A stretch of DNA of 64,000 nucleotides from Trichococcus collinsii (GCF_900107505.1 NZ_FNQH01000006.1:1-64000); one strand, 5' to 3'. Shown: positions 7,777 through 16,091, counted from the first letter of the stretch. A program made the numbers and translations. The notes: generated from the letters alone by a model not told the origin.

Positions 7777-8488
7777 TCTTTTTGATTTGGAAACTTTTTT
7801 TCTCGCCTTTAGCAGATCTGGTTGTTGTCGTTTTTGGTTTATCGATTGGCTGGGAGTCCTTTTCGTTCACATCTTTGATCACGAATCCTTTTTTCTTCCC
7901 TTGGCTTCTCGGTCTTTCGACAATTTTCGTTACTTTATTTTTGTTTGTTTGAGCCGGTGCGGGAGTTGGAGTCTGGGCAGCTGTTTGGACAGTTGCATCA
8001 GCAGGCAATTCCTCTCTGTTCGCTTCGCGGTTTTTGCGTTTGCGGTTGCGCTTTGTTTTTGTGATTTTTTCTTTCTCGGCGCGCGTTTTTTCGATTACGA
8101 AATAGGCACAGCCAAAATTGCAGTATTCATAGAGATAATCCTCCAGAAAACTGATTTTTTTGTCTTGGGAGACTTTGCTGTTGTTGTTCCTGTAAAAGCC
8201 TTTCAGGCGCAGTTGATCATAACCCCAATCCCCGACGATATAATCATACTTGCTCAAAATGGACGTATACCTTCCGGCTAACGCTTCAGGATCAAAACCT
8301 TCACGGTGATTGATGCTCAATTCGTATTCTTGGGTACCTACCAAAAGACGCTTATCGTCCAATAACTTTACAATTTCTTCCTCTTCATTACGGTCGCTTG
8401 TTTCCGTCTCACTATCATCCGCAATAGTTTCCAGCAACGAGTCCACTTGTGTTTTCAACGATTCATCCAATAGTTCCTTTTTATCCAC
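7766..8488 (-). CDS. yutD: YutD family protein (DUF1027) with long Lys-rich tail
   Basis: 240 residues. The central ~90 residues (YELSINHREGFDPEALAGRYTSILSKYDYIVGDWGYDQLRLKGFY, then EDYLYEYCNFGCAYFVIEK) are the YutD domain; its biochemical role is not established. An acidic N-terminal extension (about 40 residues) precedes it. The last ~85 residues are basic and low-complexity with Ala/Pro-rich stretches, and contain a repeated motif KKGFVIKD / KKSFQIKKI, suggesting a nucleic-acid or ribosome contact (inference). It lies between yunD (10 bp upstream) and yutF in a minus-strand operon. Confidence 0.9.
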   Translation of the reverse strand: MDKKELLDESLKTQVDSLLETIADDSETETSDRNEEEEIVKLLDDKRLLVGTQEYELSINHREGFDPEALAGRYTSILSKYDYIVGDWGYDQLRLKGFYRNNNSKVSQDKKISFLEDYLYEYCNFGCAYFVIEKTRAEKEKITKTKRNRKRKNREANREELPADATVQTAAQTPTPAPAQTNKNKVTKIVERPRSQGKKKGFVIKDVNEKDSQPIDKPKTTTTRSAKGEKKSFQIKKIEQ

Positions 8489-8497
8489 GATAGCACC

Positions 8498-9886
8498 TCA
8501 CTTTTCTCTTATAATGGGAAATTTATCTTCTAAATGCAGACCGAACACGTCCCGCAGAAAATACGGGAACAATAGACGGCTGCGGCCTTCGTTTTCGATT
8601 GTCGGGAAATAGGTGATGTAACGGAAATGGTCCACCGTCACAAAGGTGATGTCCTCCTCATCGGATAGCTCCCTGCCTTCCACCGTCACTCTGTTCGTGA
8701 CAGGATCGACCTCGAAACCGCGGTAGCAGAGCTCCCCGAAAATCCTTCCCCGGAAACCCATGCCGGTGATTTCTTTAGTCATCAGTTCTTCGCGCTGCGC
8801 TTCCATTTCATCGATCATGGCTTTGAAATCCCGCCCAGTCAGCGTGCATTCCAGCAAGCGCATCGGATGCGGTAGGATTTGATGCAGATGATTTTTGGTG
8901 ATGATTCCTTTCGGCAAATCTTCCAGGAACAGTCCGGAGTTCAGAATGCCGAATGGCGTACCGGCATATTCGGTCACAGCGTCCAATCCCAACAACAGCA
9001 AATCATTGATGTGGCCTTCATCCGCTTTGAGCCGAGACGGGCTGTCAGCAATAGGAATGGAAGACAACAGTTCCTCCCCACGTTGCTGCAGTTCCTCGAC
9101 TTCCGCTGAATCGCCATTTTTTTCCGGAAGATCTCCTGCTTCGATCAATTCTGCTTTACGATCCCAAATCCTGTCGGAATCATAGCTGACCGTCACATGA
9201 CCAATATACTTCCCGAACTTGCCCGCTCCCAACAACAGGGACTCGTCCACATGTTTGCCTTCAGGCAGCACATGATGGGTATGCGCTCCGATGATGATCG
9301 GAATGGAACGGTACATTTCGCCGATATGGATATCCTCGATGATGCCGACGTGCGACAAAAGGATGATCAAATCGACAGACGGCGCTACTTTCAACAAAAT
9401 TTTCGGTAGGACTTCATCGGATTCCTTAGGGTCCCAGCCGTTCGGGACATAGCTGAGATAGAGCGGTGCCGTCAAGCCGATGATCCCAACCTTCAGGCCG
9501 CTGGACAAAGTCTTGATCAGATACGGCTGCGCCCAAGTCGGCAAGGCATCCGTTTCCGGATCGTAGAGATTAGCCAGCACAACCGGGAATTCGGCATCAT
9601 CATAGAGTTCGTCCAATTGCCGCTTGTCATTGCCGATTCCTTCATTGTTGCCGATCGTCACAGCATCGAAAGGAACTTGGTTCAACAATTCGATGTTCGC
9701 TTTGCCGTTGGTGGCTTCCGTCAAAGGGTGCACCCTGTCGCAGGCATCGCCGATGTCGAAGAGCAGAACCTCTTCCCCGTTCTTTTCATGAAAGGCTTTC
9801 TTCTCCAACAAGAACCGCCGGATCTTCGGCCAATTGTCAAAATGCGAATGCAGATCGTTGATATGGTAGATGTGCAATTTCTTCAT
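8498..9886 (-). CDS. Metallophosphatase/5'-nucleotidase family protein (YunD-like)
   Basis: 462-residue cytoplasmic member of the 5'-nucleotidase/UDP-sugar hydrolase family, without signal peptide. Residues 1-~260 form the calcineurin-like metallophosphatase domain: HIYHINDLHSHF, FDIGDACDRV, TIGNNEG, LLSHVG and GAHTHH supply the usual metal ligands. The C-terminal half is the 5'-nucleotidase C domain (GILNSGLFLEDLPKGIITKNHLHQILPHPMRL). The family hydrolyses nucleotides or related phosphoesters; the exact substrate is unknown. The start ATG at 9884-9886 follows AAAGGAGAACG. It leads the yunD-yutD-yutF-lit operon. Confidence 0.92.
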   Translation of the reverse strand: MKKLHIYHINDLHSHFDNWPKIRRFLLEKKAFHEKNGEEVLLFDIGDACDRVHPLTEATNGKANIELLNQVPFDAVTIGNNEGIGNDKRQLDELYDDAEFPVVLANLYDPETDALPTWAQPYLIKTLSSGLKVGIIGLTAPLYLSYVPNGWDPKESDEVLPKILLKVAPSVDLIILLSHVGIIEDIHIGEMYRSIPIIIGAHTHHVLPEGKHVDESLLLGAGKFGKYIGHVTVSYDSDRIWDRKAELIEAGDLPEKNGDSAEVEELQQRGEELLSSIPIADSPSRLKADEGHINDLLLLGLDAVTEYAGTPFGILNSGLFLEDLPKGIITKNHLHQILPHPMRLLECTLTGRDFKAMIDEMEAQREELMTKEITGMGFRGRIFGELCYRGFEVDPVTNRVTVEGRELSDEEDITFVTVDHFRYITYFPTIENEGRSRLLFPYFLRDVFGLHLEDKFPIIREK

Positions 9887-9925
9887 GATACGTTCTCCTT
9901 TTTCGTTGACAAAGAGGAACGTGCT

Positions 9926-10429
9926 TCATTCATCTTTCTCTTGAGTAATCTCTTCAATTTTAGCGTGTGTTGCAGCCATCAAATCGGCAGGACTGAGCTC
10001 GATCTGCGTTCCGCGTTTACCACCGGACACTAGCACACTCTTTTCATCAAGGATATGATGGGACAAATAGGTAGGGAATGCTTTTTTCATCCCGATCGGC
10101 GAACAGCCGCCCCTGATATACCCGGTGGTAGCTTCCAGATCCTTCAAAGGCAGCATTTCAATCCGTTTATTGCCGCTGACTTTCGCAAAAGCTTTCAGGT
10201 CCAGTTCATTCTGCGCTGGGATGACCCCAACGACAACGCCGGTCTTATCGCCGACTGCTACAATGGTTTTGTAGACCGCACCGGCATCCTGACTCATTTT
10301 TTCTAGGACGGTCAGCGCATCGAGGTGGTCCTCCGACCAAGCGTATTCGTGGACTGCGTAAGCGCACTTCTGTTTATCCAACATGCGCATCGCGTTTGTT
10401 TTGGTTATTTTCTTATTTTTCACTGTCAT
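9926..10429 (-). CDS. ybaK: Cys-tRNA(Pro)/aminoacyl-tRNA deacylase YbaK/EbsC
   Basis: A YbaK/ProX-type editing domain that removes cysteine mischarged onto tRNA(Pro). Recognised from KTNAMRMLDKQKCAYAVHEY, VYKTIVAVGDKTGVVVGVIPAQNELDLKAFAK, LEATTGYIRGGCSPIGMKK and the C-terminal LVSGGKRGTQIELSPADL. Family length is ~155-165 residues. ATG at 10427-10429 gives 167 residues, but its AAGGA is only 3 nt away; a GTG at 10421-10423 has 9-nt spacing and may be the true start. Codons further upstream add non-conserved sequence. It lies 39 bp upstream of yunD, possibly cotranscribed. Confidence 0.9.
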   Translation of the reverse strand: MTVKNKKITKTNAMRMLDKQKCAYAVHEYAWSEDHLDALTVLEKMSQDAGAVYKTIVAVGDKTGVVVGVIPAQNELDLKAFAKVSGNKRIEMLPLKDLEATTGYIRGGCSPIGMKKAFPTYLSHHILDEKSVLVSGGKRGTQIELSPADLMAATHAKIEEITQEKDE

Positions 10430-10515
10430 CTTTCCTTTTTGTCTGATACTGCCTATTTTACCATATGTATAGGGATTGCATCCGGAAAAAGTGACGGTTC
10501 TTGCATAAAAAAGCG

Positions 10516-10556
10516 CAAAAAAAGAGACTTCCCAGCTCAATGCTGCGGCAGTCCCT
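10516..10556 (-). terminator. Terminator of marR
   Basis: On minus, GGGACTGCCGCAGC pairs imperfectly with AGCTGGGAAGTCTC (rc of 10524-10555) and is followed by TTTTTTTGC. It lies 24 bp after the marR stop. Confidence 0.8.
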
Positions 10557-10579
10557 GATGTTTTGACGTTGGATTCTGA

Positions 10580-11023
10580 TCAATGCTCCAAGTTTTCGGC
10601 ATGGAGCCCTACTCGTTTGGCCAAGTCGATGAACGTTTCTACTTCTTTATCTGAAAGGACAGAAAATATTTCTTCGATATACGCCGCATGCAATGGGAAA
10701 ATGCGGTCCATCAATTTGCGTCCTTCTTCGGTAATGGCTGTAAAAATAACGCGGCGATCAGTTGCACATGGGATGCGTTGCACTAGCCCTTTGCTCTCTA
10801 ATTTATCGACAACGTACGTCAAACTGCTACTGGCAAGCAAGACTTTCTTTCCGATGTTTTGGATCGGTTGCTCCCCTTTATGATACAACAATTCCATCAC
10901 GGCGAATTCGGAGAAATTCAAACCCTGCTTCATCATATCTTTCTTCAGTTTGTCCTGTACATGTTGAGATGACTTAAATAACACAGTAAGGGCCTTCAAA
11001 GTATCGCGATCTGTTGTAGACAT
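10580..11023 (-). CDS. MarR family transcriptional regulator
   Basis: 147-residue winged-helix regulator. The DNA-binding core is LNFSEFAVMELLYHKGEQPIQNIGKKVLLASSSLTYVVDKLESKGLVQR followed by the wing CATDRRVIFTAITEEGRKLM. The length and the S-S-S-L-T-Y-V-V-D-K-L recognition helix resemble MarR/OhrR-type regulators; the only cysteine in the fold region is in the wing (PCATDRR). ATG at 11021-11023 is preceded by GGGAGGTGTTACG. A strong promoter and a 20-bp palindrome lie upstream (11041-11088), suggesting autorepression. No obvious target operon sits beside it. It has a private terminator. Confidence 0.9.
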   Translation of the reverse strand: MSTTDRDTLKALTVLFKSSQHVQDKLKKDMMKQGLNFSEFAVMELLYHKGEQPIQNIGKKVLLASSSLTYVVDKLESKGLVQRIPCATDRRVIFTAITEEGRKLMDRIFPLHAAYIEEIFSVLSDKEVETFIDLAKRVGLHAENLEH

Positions 11024-11040
11024 CGTAACACCTCCCTTTT

Positions 11041-11088
11041 TTATTTCGATTTCGAAGTAATAATAGCACGAAAGAAAAAGTTTGTCAA
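11041..11088 (-). promoter_or_regulatory. marR promoter with 20-bp palindromic operator
   Basis: -35 TTGACA (11083-11088), 17-bp spacer, -10 TATTAT (11060-11065). Directly after the -10 is the 20-bp dyad TTACTTCGAAATCGAAATAA (rc of 11041-11060), with core TTCGA-AA-TCGAA and one mismatched pair. It covers the expected transcription start. Position and symmetry fit a MarR-type repressor site controlling its own gene. Confidence 0.75.
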
Positions 11089-11124
11089 AATATACAAACG
11101 CTTGCATGATGGTAATAATAGCAA

Positions 11125-11244
11125 TCAGCTCAAAATTAAAAAACCGTACGGAAGGAGATCGAATAGTCGTCCCATACGGTTTTGAAGACTGATTCCAAAA
11201 ACGACAAACAGCAAACCCAAAATTACAAGAGATGTATTTTTCAT
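11125..11244 (-). CDS. Small hydrophobic protein, 39 residues (hypothetical)
   Basis: ATG at 11242-11244 is preceded by AAGGAG with 5-nt spacing. It opens a 39-residue frame with one membrane segment (LVILGLLFVVFGISL), then NRMGRLFDLLPYGFLILS and TGA. A possible promoter lies upstream (TTGTGA, 16 bp, TATATT around 11308-11335). A hairpin (AAAACCGTA 11140-11148 with TACGGTTTT 11175-11183), followed by T-rich sequence, lies within the 3' half of the frame and could itself be a terminator, which argues for caution. It lies upstream of marR on the same strand. I recognise no family. Confidence 0.4.
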   Translation of the reverse strand: MKNTSLVILGLLFVVFGISLQNRMGRLFDLLPYGFLILS

Positions 11245-11413
11245 AATAGCTCCTTCTCGATGATAACTCAGGACTTCCCTAATACACACGCTCCGGCAAA
11301 TGTAATATACTATCTGAATAGTAGATCACAAACAATTTTCATTACGAAGATATTGTTAACTATAAGCAACAAAAATTATCTGGTTTTTTCCAGATTTGAA
11401 GGAGACTATCCAT

Positions 11414-11776
11414 TTGAAAAAATACCTATACATTGGCATGGGTTTCTTGACGTTCGGTCTCGGGACTTTCGGCATGTTCCTCCCGTTCCTGCCTACAACT
11501 GTCTTCTATCTTCTGACTGGCTTTTTCTGGGTCCGCAGTTCGGACCGTTTGCATCAGCAATTCATCGAATCGGAAAAATACAAGCAATATATCGAAGATC
11601 CGTTAGTAAAGAAAAACATCACGAACCCAGGAATGATCCGGATGTTCGTGATGATGCTCTTTGTCTTTGCAATCCCTTTTTTGCTGACCGACAGTGCATT
11701 ATTGCGCATCGTACTGATAATTATATACTTGGCCCACCTGATCGGATTGATCTGGCATTTGCGGTTCAGAAAATAA
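11414..11776 (+). CDS. YbaN family inner-membrane protein (DUF454)
   Basis: 120 residues with the DUF454 pattern: an N-terminal membrane segment YIGMGFLTFGLGTFGMFLPFLPTTVFYLLTGFFWVRSS (family signature G-x-G-x-x-LP-x-LPTTPF-like), a short amphipathic loop with HQQFIESEKYKQYIEDP, and two C-terminal membrane segments. The function is unknown. TTG at 11414-11416 is the preferred start because AAGGAG lies 9 nt upstream; the earlier TTG at 11396 overlaps the ribosome binding site. A small hairpin (ATCTGG-TTTTTT-CCAGAT) precedes the ribosome binding site. Convergent with rocB. Confidence 0.85.
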   Translation: MKKYLYIGMGFLTFGLGTFGMFLPFLPTTVFYLLTGFFWVRSSDRLHQQFIESEKYKQYIEDPLVKKNITNPGMIRMFVMMLFVFAIPFLLTDSALLRIVLIIIYLAHLIGLIWHLRFRK

Positions 11777-11805
11777 CGGCAAGCACACCAATCTCCAAAG
11801 TCAGA

Positions 11806-13500
11806 TCACGGCCTCCCAACAGTTTCGGATAATCGCTTATCACTATCGGAACGGTCTTTCTCCTCATGTGATAGATTCGAAATGACTTCACGGATCAGTT
11901 TGGGCAGGACTTCATAGGAATAGGGCTTGTGGATCCTTTCCTTCCAAGTGTGTGCCCCTTTTCCGAACACACCCAGATTAACGGCCGGAATTGAAAGCTC
12001 CTGGGTATCTTCAGTAGGGAAGGGATAAATGCTTTCCATGCCTGGAAAATTTTGGATCAATGTCAGGAGTTCCTCTTTTGTTTCGCTCATGGACAGGTAG
12101 CTGCTGTCGGAAAGGAACGGAAAGAAGCGTCGTTTTTTGAATGTTTGGCCGTGCTCTTCACCGATTTTTTCCATCGCAGCTGAAATGGCATGGTCAACTG
12201 AAGAGTCCGGTTCGATACCATTATGCGGACAAAACGGCGGTGCCAAGAACAGGATCACTTTGGCGTTGTCATCCCCTGTCGCATGCTCCAAAGCGTCGAT
12301 CAGCCGAAATCCGAAAGCGCGTTTGTCCTCGCTGCCGTATTTGTTTAACGTGTCTGCGATTATCGCAGTCGTATCGACGCCCTTTTGCGAACATTCCCGC
12401 AAGTAATCCTCGAAAAACAGGACTTTCACCTTATGCTCAATTGTACCGATCGGGACACCGACTCTGGCGCGGTATTCGGCAAGGCGGGCGTCCAGTTTTT
12501 CCGACACTTCCCGGACGGCTTCCTCGGCTGCACCGCGCAATACCGTCAGCACTTCCGTAACGGAGCGTTCGTAGAGAAAAGTATTGAAATACAGATGCGC
12601 CACTTTCGCTGTTTGGACATTGTAGAAGTCTTTGCAATCCCGTTGCTGGAGAGCGGATGATGGCAGGACTTCTTCGTCATCGATCAGCTCGCACAAGTCG
12701 GGGTTCGTGTTGATCGCCAAGTTGATGGCACTGGACAACAGCGTCGGGTCGATTCCCTGCAACGTGTTGCCCACATGCGTTTCCCGGCCTTTGATATAAA
12801 AACAAGGGAGGATTTTCCCAGCAGCACCTGTATACAGATAGCGCGTGCTGTCCCCCTCGTACAGGGGCGAAACAAAATCGGTGTTGACCGCAATGACGAA
12901 TTCGTAACCCTTCCGCTTGAACGCCAGCAGTTCCGGTAAAGAAGCAATGACGCCGGTATGATCGTTCTCCTCCACGGGATTCCCCATCAACAACAAGTTA
13001 AATGGGAGCTGTTCCGGATGTATTGAATAATACAGCAGGTTCGCCAAATGCACAGCCATCCCGCTCTTCATGTCCAGCATACCGCGCCCGAATGCCCACT
13101 CTCCGGATGATGCATCCCTTTGAAGCTCGGCATCAGCTTCGTAATTCTCAAAAAAACGCAACAAACAATCTGGCGAAAAAGCATCTGCTTTCTGCTTTCC
13201 GAAGTCCTCGACGCCGACCGTATCGATATGGGCGTGAAGCAGGACGATCTTCTTCGAATCAGCTTTGGGGAAATAAGCGAACACATTGCTCCGTTGCAAT
13301 GAATCATTGAGCAGCGGTGCCTCCCAGACCAGGTTGGGGTGCTCCTGATAATAAGGGAAACTCGACAGGATTTCAAACACCCTTTTGCTGATGTCCGCTT
13401 CGCCATGCGCCGAACTGTTCACGCTCGGGATTTGAACGAGCTCTTTTGCCAATGCTTCTATTTGTTGCGGTTGCGGCAGATTTTTGATTTTTTCATACAT
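11806..13500 (-). CDS. rocB: M20 family peptidase, RocB-like (arginine utilization)
   Basis: 564-residue M20 metallopeptidase of the RocB group. Metal-site motifs are LLHAHIDTVG (His, Asp), WAFGRGMLDMKSGMAVHLANL, and PVEENDHTG with the Glu-Glu pair. A large lid/dimerisation domain and the C-terminal half (ILFLAPPFCPHNGIEPDSS, PAVNLGVFGKGAHTWKERIHKPYSY) follow, with the terminal His ligand region. RocB lies in arginine-catabolism operons of bacilli but its substrate is not defined. ATG at 13498-13500 has GGGGGAATCGAT upstream; alternatives further upstream overlap the preceding gene. It directly follows, by 11 bp, the amidinotransferase-fold gene, so the two probably act on arginine-related compounds. 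Confidence 0.88.
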   Translation of the reverse strand: MYEKIKNLPQPQQIEALAKELVQIPSVNSSAHGEADISKRVFEILSSFPYYQEHPNLVWEAPLLNDSLQRSNVFAYFPKADSKKIVLLHAHIDTVGVEDFGKQKADAFSPDCLLRFFENYEADAELQRDASSGEWAFGRGMLDMKSGMAVHLANLLYYSIHPEQLPFNLLLMGNPVEENDHTGVIASLPELLAFKRKGYEFVIAVNTDFVSPLYEGDSTRYLYTGAAGKILPCFYIKGRETHVGNTLQGIDPTLLSSAINLAINTNPDLCELIDDEEVLPSSALQQRDCKDFYNVQTAKVAHLYFNTFLYERSVTEVLTVLRGAAEEAVREVSEKLDARLAEYRARVGVPIGTIEHKVKVLFFEDYLRECSQKGVDTTAIIADTLNKYGSEDKRAFGFRLIDALEHATGDDNAKVILFLAPPFCPHNGIEPDSSVDHAISAAMEKIGEEHGQTFKKRRFFPFLSDSSYLSMSETKEELLTLIQNFPGMESIYPFPTEDTQELSIPAVNLGVFGKGAHTWKERIHKPYSYEVLPKLIREVISNLSHEEKDRSDSDKRLSETVGRP

Positions 13501-13511
13501 ATCGATTCCCC

Positions 13512-14357
13512 CTATGCGTTTAATCTTCTCAACGGAAAGGTCATGCAATGGATGCCTCCCCCTAATTTCAGCAGCTCCGTCAACTCGACTTCATGTACGG
13601 TAAGCCCTTTCTTGCGCATTTTTTCATTGATGCCCCGATTCTGGGCCAGGGAAATCACTTCGTCACGTCCAATTGCCTGGACATTGTAGCCATGCTGGAA
13701 AATTGCAGGTTCGTCATCGGTGATCAATTCGATTTCCATTTTCTTCAACAACGCGACGAAAGATTCAGGCAAATCTGCATAGCCGATCGCCACCTTGGGA
13801 GCAACCAGGTTAAAGCACATATCCAAATGGAGGAAGCGCGGATCCATCTCAACGGAATGCACTTCATAACCCAACGGCTTCAGGATATCCGCAATCTGGA
13901 CGAATCCCTCCGCATTCGTCCGATCCAGCATTCCGATGGCAACCGTCCGTTCATCCAGGAAGGCAAAGTCCCCGCCCTCAAAGACGCCCACCCCTAACAC
14001 TTCCCCCAATAATGGAACGCCCAACTCGGCCATCTTCTCTTCGTAGGCGGCTGTTTCCGGCAAGCGAATGTCATTTTTGAATTTCCCGAGGATGTAGCCT
14101 TCGTTCACGCAGCCTCCAAAGTCCCGGGCAAATACGGCATGCGGAAGTATTTCATCCTTTTCCATCAACTCGACGGAGATGCCCAAGCTTTCATATAACG
14201 CATGAAGAGCTTGGAACTCCTTTTGAATGCGCCCTTCATCTATCTTCTGCAGGTTCCAATTCCTCGAAATTTCATTGATTTGTTCTGCCTGATGGACATG
14301 ATTGGGTTTTGAAAGCAAAACCTTCTCAAGCCTGCCTGTTCCGTTTGCGACGTACAT
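13512..14357 (-). CDS. Amidinotransferase/arginine deiminase-fold enzyme (dimethylarginine dimethylaminohydrolase-like)
   Basis: 281 residues of the pentein superfamily. Expected guanidine-binding and catalytic elements are visible: FARDFGG (substrate Asp), FEGGDFAFLDERTVAIG, the HLDMCFN motif with catalytic His and Asp, and the C-terminal nucleophile in LGGGIHCMTFPLRR. The size and the GGGIHC(M)T ending fit dimethylarginine dimethylaminohydrolase or N-succinylarginine/ornithine-type deiminases rather than the longer ArcA arginine deiminase (~410). The precise substrate cannot be fixed. ATG at 14355-14357 follows GGAGGGAGCTT. It is cotranscribed with rocB and divergent from a LysR gene, with a nested dyad at 14430-14466 upstream. 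Confidence 0.88.
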   Translation of the reverse strand: MYVANGTGRLEKVLLSKPNHVHQAEQINEISRNWNLQKIDEGRIQKEFQALHALYESLGISVELMEKDEILPHAVFARDFGGCVNEGYILGKFKNDIRLPETAAYEEKMAELGVPLLGEVLGVGVFEGGDFAFLDERTVAIGMLDRTNAEGFVQIADILKPLGYEVHSVEMDPRFLHLDMCFNLVAPKVAIGYADLPESFVALLKKMEIELITDDEPAIFQHGYNVQAIGRDEVISLAQNRGINEKMRKKGLTVHEVELTELLKLGGGIHCMTFPLRRLNA

Positions 14358-14429
14358 AAGCTCCCTCCGTTCACTTGATGCATTTGCCACCCTTGCTTTG
14401 CTCTTATCTGATTCAAAGTATAAGAAACA

Positions 14430-14466
14430 TTTTCAGTGTCGACCACTTGATGTAAAGTGCTGAAAA
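14430..14466. promoter_or_regulatory. Nested dyad, possible LysR operator
   Basis: Outer arms TTTTCAG (14430-14436) and CTGAAAA (14460-14466) enclose inner arms CACTT and AAGTG. It lies upstream of the deiminase-fold gene start and between it and the divergent lysR gene, where a LysR activator would be expected to bind. A TATACT-like -10 lies nearby on the minus strand (about 14418-14423). Confidence 0.5.
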
Positions 14467-14635
14467 CGATATCTTCCTATTCCCATAAGCATCGGAAATG
14501 ACATTTGAATAGTTGCAGCTTTTCCTAAAGGTGTGATGTTTCCTGACAGGATTCACGACCTTCTTACATACCTAACCTTTTTTCATAACTTCAGGTTATA
14601 CTGGATGGTAAACAACCTGACACGGAGGGATTGCG

Positions 14636-15514
14636 ATGGGGTTATCACATCTACGAACGTTTCATTATTGTGCGACATACTTGAGTTTTTCCAAAACCGC
14701 CCAGCATTTCGAACTGAGCCAACCGGCGATCACCAAACAAATCAAAAAGTTGGAATCAGATTTGGGGCAGGCATTGTTCATCCGAGCCGGCAGGAAACTG
14801 TTCTTGACAGCAGCTGGGGAAGCCTTGTTCGAGTATTCCTCCCAAATATTCAGGCTGTATGAAGATGCACTGGATACGATGCAGGATCTGTCCGAAAAAA
14901 AGCGGAAGTTGCGGATCGTAGGGGATCTGAATTACATGAAGATGAACCTGTCGGAGTTTTTCGCAAAGGCCTACGAGCGGTTTCCTGACATCGAAATCGA
15001 AATCAACACCGCCGAAAACGCCAAGCTGATATTTTCAGGCGTGCGCGATAAGCAATACGATATCGGAATACTGAGCGCAAATTACACGACGATCGGCGTA
15101 CGCGGCCGGTTGCTCCGGGAAGACAACATTTACTTGGTCTCTTCAACCGGTTTGGCCAGTCGCATGCGACGAGAACCCGATCTGCAGCCGCCCTTGCTGT
15201 TCTATAAATCGGAATCCTCCTACAGCAGCTTTCTGCAGGAGTTCATGCACAGAAATGGCCTGTCCGACCAAAACCGGATGACCTTCAACAGTCTCGAGAT
15301 GATTCGCCAAGCCTTGCTGAAAGACGCGGGTATCGCCATCCTGTCCGAAGACGTCATCAAAGAAGATATCCTGGCCGGGCGCGTCACCATCCTGTCAACG
15401 CCTGTCGAATCGTTGAAGATAAAGACGAGAGTGATCTACCGGACGGACAACCCGATACTGCATAACATCGAAGAATGTATCAAGTTGATTGTCGCTGAAA
15501 CGAGCAAATTCTAG
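14636..15514 (+). CDS. LysR family transcriptional regulator (next to deiminase/rocB)
   Basis: 292 residues. N-terminal helix-turn-helix LRTFHYCATYLSFSKTAQHFELSQPAITKQIKKLESDLGQALF (residues ~5-47), then the linker helix and a periplasmic-binding-like effector domain (LRIVGDLNYMKMNLSEFFAKAYERFPDIEIEI, then YDIGILSANY, and DAGIAILSEDVI). ATG at 14636 follows GGAGGGATTGCG. It is transcribed divergently from the deiminase-fold/rocB pair, the classical arrangement of a LysR regulator and its target. The effector is unknown; an arginine derivative is a guess. Confidence 0.93.
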   Translation: MGLSHLRTFHYCATYLSFSKTAQHFELSQPAITKQIKKLESDLGQALFIRAGRKLFLTAAGEALFEYSSQIFRLYEDALDTMQDLSEKKRKLRIVGDLNYMKMNLSEFFAKAYERFPDIEIEINTAENAKLIFSGVRDKQYDIGILSANYTTIGVRGRLLREDNIYLVSSTGLASRMRREPDLQPPLLFYKSESSYSSFLQEFMHRNGLSDQNRMTFNSLEMIRQALLKDAGIAILSEDVIKEDILAGRVTILSTPVESLKIKTRVIYRTDNPILHNIEECIKLIVAETSKF

Positions 15515-15535
15515 CGATCAAGCGCTCATATAAAG

Positions 15536-15592
15536 CAAAATGGACCAGCAAATCCTCCATTCGAGGAATTACTGGTCCATTTATTATTGTTC
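15536..15592. terminator. Bidirectional terminator between lysR and HD-domain gene
   Basis: AAATGGACCAG (15538-15548) pairs perfectly with CTGGTCCATTT (15572-15582). T-runs follow on both strands. It separates two convergent genes and overlaps the last codons of the HD-domain gene. Confidence 0.85.
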
Positions 15593-16012
15593 TTTTACAT
15601 CCGATAAGTATTCAATTGCCTTACGATATTTTTCTGCCCGCTCCCTATCCTTTTGGGTAATCTTTTCCAAACGGCTCAAATCCGAATTATGCTTCAGGTC
15701 CGCCAGCTTTACGGCAGTGGCCAACCGGTTCTTTTTAACACCAACCAAATATGCGGCGTAGTTTTGGTTATCCTTTTTGGTCAATGCCTTAACAGCTTCG
15801 ACAACATTGTCCGGCAAGCCCTTAGCCAACAATTCAATGGCCGTCACGTCAGTATCCTCAATGATGTCATGCAACAGCGCGACTGCCTTCTCCTCATCCG
15901 TCGTCACCATCGCAGCCACTTGCTGCGGATGCAGAATATAATCAAGCCCGGCTTTATCCGTCTGTCCGGCATGCGCCTCTTTCGCAATTTCAAACGCCAA
16001 TTCTTCCAACAT
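15584..16012 (-). CDS. HD domain protein, RelA/SpoT hydrolase-like
   Basis: 142 residues forming a compact metal-dependent HD phosphohydrolase domain. The ligands are visible as YILHPQQVAAMV (His), ALLHDIIEDTDVT (His-Asp then ED) and VKLADLKHNSDLSR (Asp/His-Asn). This spacing is that of the (p)ppGpp-hydrolase half of RelA/SpoT and of small alarmone hydrolases (Mesh1-like). No synthetase domain is present. Whether the substrate is (p)ppGpp is inference. ATG at 16010-16012 was chosen because it begins the conserved domain and has GGCGGTG upstream; the longer frame adds hydrophobic non-conserved residues. Confidence 0.85.
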   Translation of the reverse strand: MLEELAFEIAKEAHAGQTDKAGLDYILHPQQVAAMVTTDEEKAVALLHDIIEDTDVTAIELLAKGLPDNVVEAVKALTKKDNQNYAAYLVGVKKNRLATAVKLADLKHNSDLSRLEKITQKDRERAEKYRKAIEYLSDVKEQ

Positions 16013-16051
16013 GATTGCACCGCCTCTCTCATCCATTATAATCGACTTTGT

Positions 16052-16085
16052 TAAAAAACAAAAAAGGATCAGCGTGAACTGATCC
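16052..16085 (-). terminator. Terminator of the SemiSWEET gene
   Basis: GGATCAG (16066-16072) pairs with CTGATCC (16079-16085); on minus it is followed by TTTTTTGTTTTTT. It lies 7 bp after the stop of the SemiSWEET gene. Confidence 0.85.
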
Positions 16086-16091
16086 AAATAT

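Noticed and set aside
8311-8612. Plus-strand open frames within yutD and yunD
   Set aside because: They are antisense to clearly conserved minus-strand genes and have no ribosome binding sites.
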